NCBI GenBank assembly: GCA_965220485.1
Contig: OZ244832.1
Span: forward strand, 1,550,001-1,614,000
Direction of reading: 5' to 3'
Origin: Aldehydirespirator sp965220485
GTDB taxonomy: Bacteria; Actinomycetota; Acidimicrobiia; Acidimicrobiales; Aldehydirespiratoraceae
Length of the DNA: 64,000 nucleotides
Positions 61,850 through 64,000 of the stretch are shown in pieces. The notes under the pieces are model-generated. The model had not been told where the DNA came from. It searched no databases and worked only from the letters and a program-made list of their open reading frames with translations. How positions within the stretch are numbered: position 1 is the stretch's first letter; every line of letters starts with the position of its first letter. Both the position numbers and the translations under genes were made by a program.

Positions 61850-63166
61850 TCAGCTGCACGATTCGCCCTCGGGCGGGCGGCCCAGAATGACGACGGGCTC
61901 GGGATCCCCCTCGGCCGGCTGGGCGGCTACGACAGCCGAGGCCGCACCGGCTGGCGTCCCAACCAACACCGCGCCCGCACCCGCGCCGGCTGGCGCCCCA
62001 ACCAACACCGCGCCCGCACCAGCACCGGCTGGCGCCCCAACCAACACCGCGCCCGCACCAGCACCGGCTGGCGCCAATGCGGCTTCAGCGCCGGTCAACG
62101 ACACCTCAGAGGCACTCGCAGAGTCCGCCACCCCCCGGAAGACGTCGAGGATCGGCTCGTTCGCCCGCTGGTATGCGGCCTCACCCTTGTAGCGGCCGTC
62201 GGGCCACCACAGCGTGTAGACCTCCAGCCGCTGACGATTCAGCTTCTCCGGATCGAAATCAGAGAAGGCCTGGGCCACAGAGACCAGTTCGCCAAGGGTC
62301 AGATCCTGGTCGATAGTCATATAGGCCGCTCCCGCCTCGATCATGTTGGCGATGGTGGTTGGGTTCCTGGCCCCTCGGCTGATGGCCCGGTCGAGGGCGA
62401 GCACCAGGAAATCCTGCTGGCGCTCGATGCGGCTGAAGTCATTCCCACCGGTGACCTGCCAGCTTCCGTCGATCAACTCGGTGTGTGTGCGACTGCGCAC
62501 GTACTGCAGCGCCTGCTCGCCTTCAAGCACATGGCATCCCGGCTCGTCGATCTCCAGCTGCGACTTGGGGTCGCGGGCCGGATAGGGGAACCACACCGGC
62601 ACTCCCCCGAGCGTGTTCACAACCTCTTGGAAGCCAGCAAAATCCGCCTGGACGTAGTGGTTGATCTCCACGTCGAACATCGACGTGACCGTCTCCACGA
62701 GCAATGGGGCACCGCCAATGAAGAAGGCGGAGTTGATCTTGTGGTCCTGCGCACCCGGGATCTCGGCCCACAGATCCCGAGGGATCGACAGAACCCATGC
62801 CGACTGCGACGCGGGGTCGAGGCGCAGAAGCATGATCACATCGGCCAGGCTCTTCCCACTCGTCGCGACTCCGCTCGTCCGAGGCGCCGCCGCGCTCCTC
62901 CTGGTGTCGGTGCCGCTGTCGGTGCCGACGAGCAGGAAATTGACGGGCTCGCCCGGCTCCGTGTCGGTGCGAAGCAGTTCGTGGCCGTACTGGACGGTGT
63001 CGACAATCCGTACCCGGTCGACCTGCTCCCAGATCTCCTCGACATACTTCACAGTCCTCGCCGACGCCACCGCCGAGACGATCACCAAGAAGCTCGCGAC
63101 CACCACGAGGCGCTGCGGCCACGTGCGCCGCAACCCCACTCTGCGTCGGTCGGTCACGGAGGGCAA
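61850..63166 (-). CDS. LytR-CpsA-Psr (LCP) family wall-polymer ligase
   Basis: 438 residues from TTG 63166, or GTG 63157. One N-terminal helix (VVVASFLVIVSAVASA), then the LCP domain: FLLVGTDSGTDTRRS, ADVIMLLRLDPASQSAWVLSIPRDLW, HKINSAFFIGGAPLLVETVTSMF, INHYVQADFAGFQEVVNTLGGV and the RSRTH core. LCP enzymes transfer glycan polymers from lipid carriers to peptidoglycan. The C-terminal ~75 residues contain three 13-residue repeats (GAPAGAGAGAVLV) from 39-bp DNA units. It follows ugd in the same direction. Confidence 0.93.
   Translation of the reverse strand: MPSVTDRRRVGLRRTWPQRLVVVASFLVIVSAVASARTVKYVEEIWEQVDRVRIVDTVQYGHELLRTDTEPGEPVNFLLVGTDSGTDTRRSAAAPRTSGVATSGKSLADVIMLLRLDPASQSAWVLSIPRDLWAEIPGAQDHKINSAFFIGGAPLLVETVTSMFDVEINHYVQADFAGFQEVVNTLGGVPVWFPYPARDPKSQLEIDEPGCHVLEGEQALQYVRSRTHTELIDGSWQVTGGNDFSRIERQQDFLVLALDRAISRGARNPTTIANMIEAGAAYMTIDQDLTLGELVSVAQAFSDFDPEKLNRQRLEVYTLWWPDGRYKGEAAYQRANEPILDVFRGVADSASASEVSLTGAEAALAPAGAGAGAVLVGAPAGAGAGAVLVGAPAGAGAGAVLVGTPAGAASAVVAAQPAEGDPEPVVILGRPPEGESCS
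61954..62070. repeat. Three 39-bp tandem units in the LCP C-terminus
   Basis: Units start at 61954, 61993 and 62032 with few mismatches; in-frame, so they lengthen the protein tail in 13-residue steps. Confidence 0.88.
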
Positions 63167-63232
63167 GCGTACCGCCGGTCCCCTTTGCCCCTGTCGCTTG
63201 ATCGACGGCCGATCGAGCCAGTAGTCGGCTCC

Positions 63233-64000
63233 TCACAATCGAAGATGGAACACGTCGCCCGCGTCGACCAGCGTCTCGCCGAAGTCGTCCGCCACGACCA
63301 GGCGACCCGCGCTGTCGATGTCGACTGCTGTGCCCGTGACGGAGGTGCCGTCGATGCGCTGCACCCTTACCTCCCGGCCCAGCGTCGCCGAAGCAGCCCT
63401 CAACTCCGCACGGGCTCGCGAGGGGTTGGCCAGGTAGCCGGGCAACTCGTCGAGGAGGGACGCCAGAAGTTCGTCGCGTGTGGTGACGCCGCCAGCCCGA
63501 GCCAGCGAGACCGCCCCGGGCTCTCTGGGTGCTTCAGCGACGTTCAAGCCCAGACCCACCACCACCACCGGAGGGTCTCCCTCGACGATCTCCGACAGCA
63601 CGCCCGCCAGCTTTCCGGCGACCTCCGGAGATTCGATCAGCAGATCGTTGGGCCACTTGGCCCCCACTGCCGCACCCGCATCTGCGAGAGCGCCCGACGC
63701 GGCGGCCAGCGCGGCAGCTGAGACAGCGGCGGTCCGGTCGAAGGCTTCGGCCGCCGAAGCCGCAAGCCGGAAACTGACCAGCAGCGACGCTTCGCCCCCG
63801 TGCGGCCCCTTGGCGGCATCGGACCAGCGACGCCCCAGCCGACCCTTCCCCGCGGTCTGATGATCGGCGACGAGCACCGCTGGCCACCGATGCCCGAGCC
63901 GCGCCTCCTGCGCCAGATCGTCGTTCGTGGACCGGGTTGAAGCCGTGTGGCGCAGCTCTCCGAATCCCGCTCGGCGGGCCGCTTCGGCGCTGAGCGGCAT
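63233..64000 (-). CDS. birA: Biotin-[acetyl-CoA-carboxylase] ligase
   Basis: 255 residues from the ATG at the last bases of the window; the true start may lie further out. ASTRSTNDDLAQEA, VADHQTAGKGRLGRRW (biotinyl-AMP loop), LLVSFRL, KWPNDLLIESPEVAGKLAGVLSE and GLGLNV are the BirA core, with the C-terminal SH3-like domain (TVDGTSVTGTAVDIDSAGRL-like strands). It joins biotin to carboxyl carrier proteins. The N-terminal DNA-binding domain of E. coli BirA is absent, so it is an enzyme only. birA also lies near this gene group in M. tuberculosis (Rv3279c). Confidence 0.92.
   Translation of the reverse strand: MPLSAEAARRAGFGELRHTASTRSTNDDLAQEARLGHRWPAVLVADHQTAGKGRLGRRWSDAAKGPHGGEASLLVSFRLAASAAEAFDRTAAVSAAALAAASGALADAGAAVGAKWPNDLLIESPEVAGKLAGVLSEIVEGDPPVVVVGLGLNVAEAPREPGAVSLARAGGVTTRDELLASLLDELPGYLANPSRARAELRAASATLGREVRVQRIDGTSVTGTAVDIDSAGRLVVADDFGETLVDAGDVFHLRL

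Overview
The window is about 64 kb of GC-rich DNA from an actinobacterium, most probably a deep-branching class such as Acidimicrobiia. The reasons are coenzyme F420 genes (cofD, cofE, an F420-type luciferase-like oxidoreductase), a DUF222/HNH endonuclease, a DUF5719 protein, frequent GTG/TTG starts, and a core order (secA-hpf-comF ... sahH ... manA-PGI/PMI-Trm112-manB ... cofD-cofE ... sugar-nucleotide genes, LCP, birA) that recalls the Mycobacterium tuberculosis Rv3240c-Rv3279c region. Species-level placement is not possible from this window.

Bases 1-4650 hold a type II CBASS anti-phage operon: the tail of a probable CD-NTase, then Cap2 (E2/E1 ligase), Cap3 (JAB protease), Cap4 (nuclease-SAVED effector) and a membrane protein. 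The first four genes overlap by 4 bases. A 24-base C tract lies at the Cap2/Cap3 junction, where a one-base gain would fuse the two proteins. Bases 4650-6800 are a graveyard of transposase pieces, a broken uxaA, one MazEF-like module and a MazF remnant. Bases 6971-8125 encode a redoxin-like protein with an in-frame UGA at the catalytic Cys position, followed by a SECIS-like hairpin with a GGUCU loop: a probable selenoprotein. Bases 8450-13960 hold a decayed CotH-like gene with a 37-base G tract, an acyl-CoA dehydrogenase, a divergent Lrp/alanine dehydrogenase pair and a second MazEF-like module.

Bases 14100-22710 are housekeeping genes on the minus strand: DEAD-box helicase, ftsX, ftsE, prfB, secA, hpf and comF. 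Bases 22800-27830 carry an F420-type oxidoreductase, a frameshifted SDR, an epimerase and a membrane HTTM/DCC-type pair. Bases 28000-47460 carry sahH, mannose metabolism (manA, PGI/PMI, manB), glycosyltransferases, large membrane proteins, ftsH and a DUF5719 protein, which together suggest cell-envelope polysaccharide synthesis. Bases 47500-51420 hold a cysteine-hydrolase-like protein and a small cassette between direct repeats, one copy of which is split by an IS1182-type element. Bases 51465-64000 encode GDP-deoxyhexose genes (rmd-like, gmd), cofD-cofE, galE, a sugar-phosphate nucleotidyltransferase, ugd, an LCP ligase and birA.

The window is rich in repeats: a dispersed ~100-bp intergenic element in at least nine copies; 22 copies of a 36-bp unit inside the rmd-like gene; five 38-bp units between cofD and cofE that form a chain of GTGA-overlapped mini-ORFs; 39-bp and 44-bp triplets; and two long G/C homopolymers. 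No tRNA, rRNA or CRISPR array was recognised.
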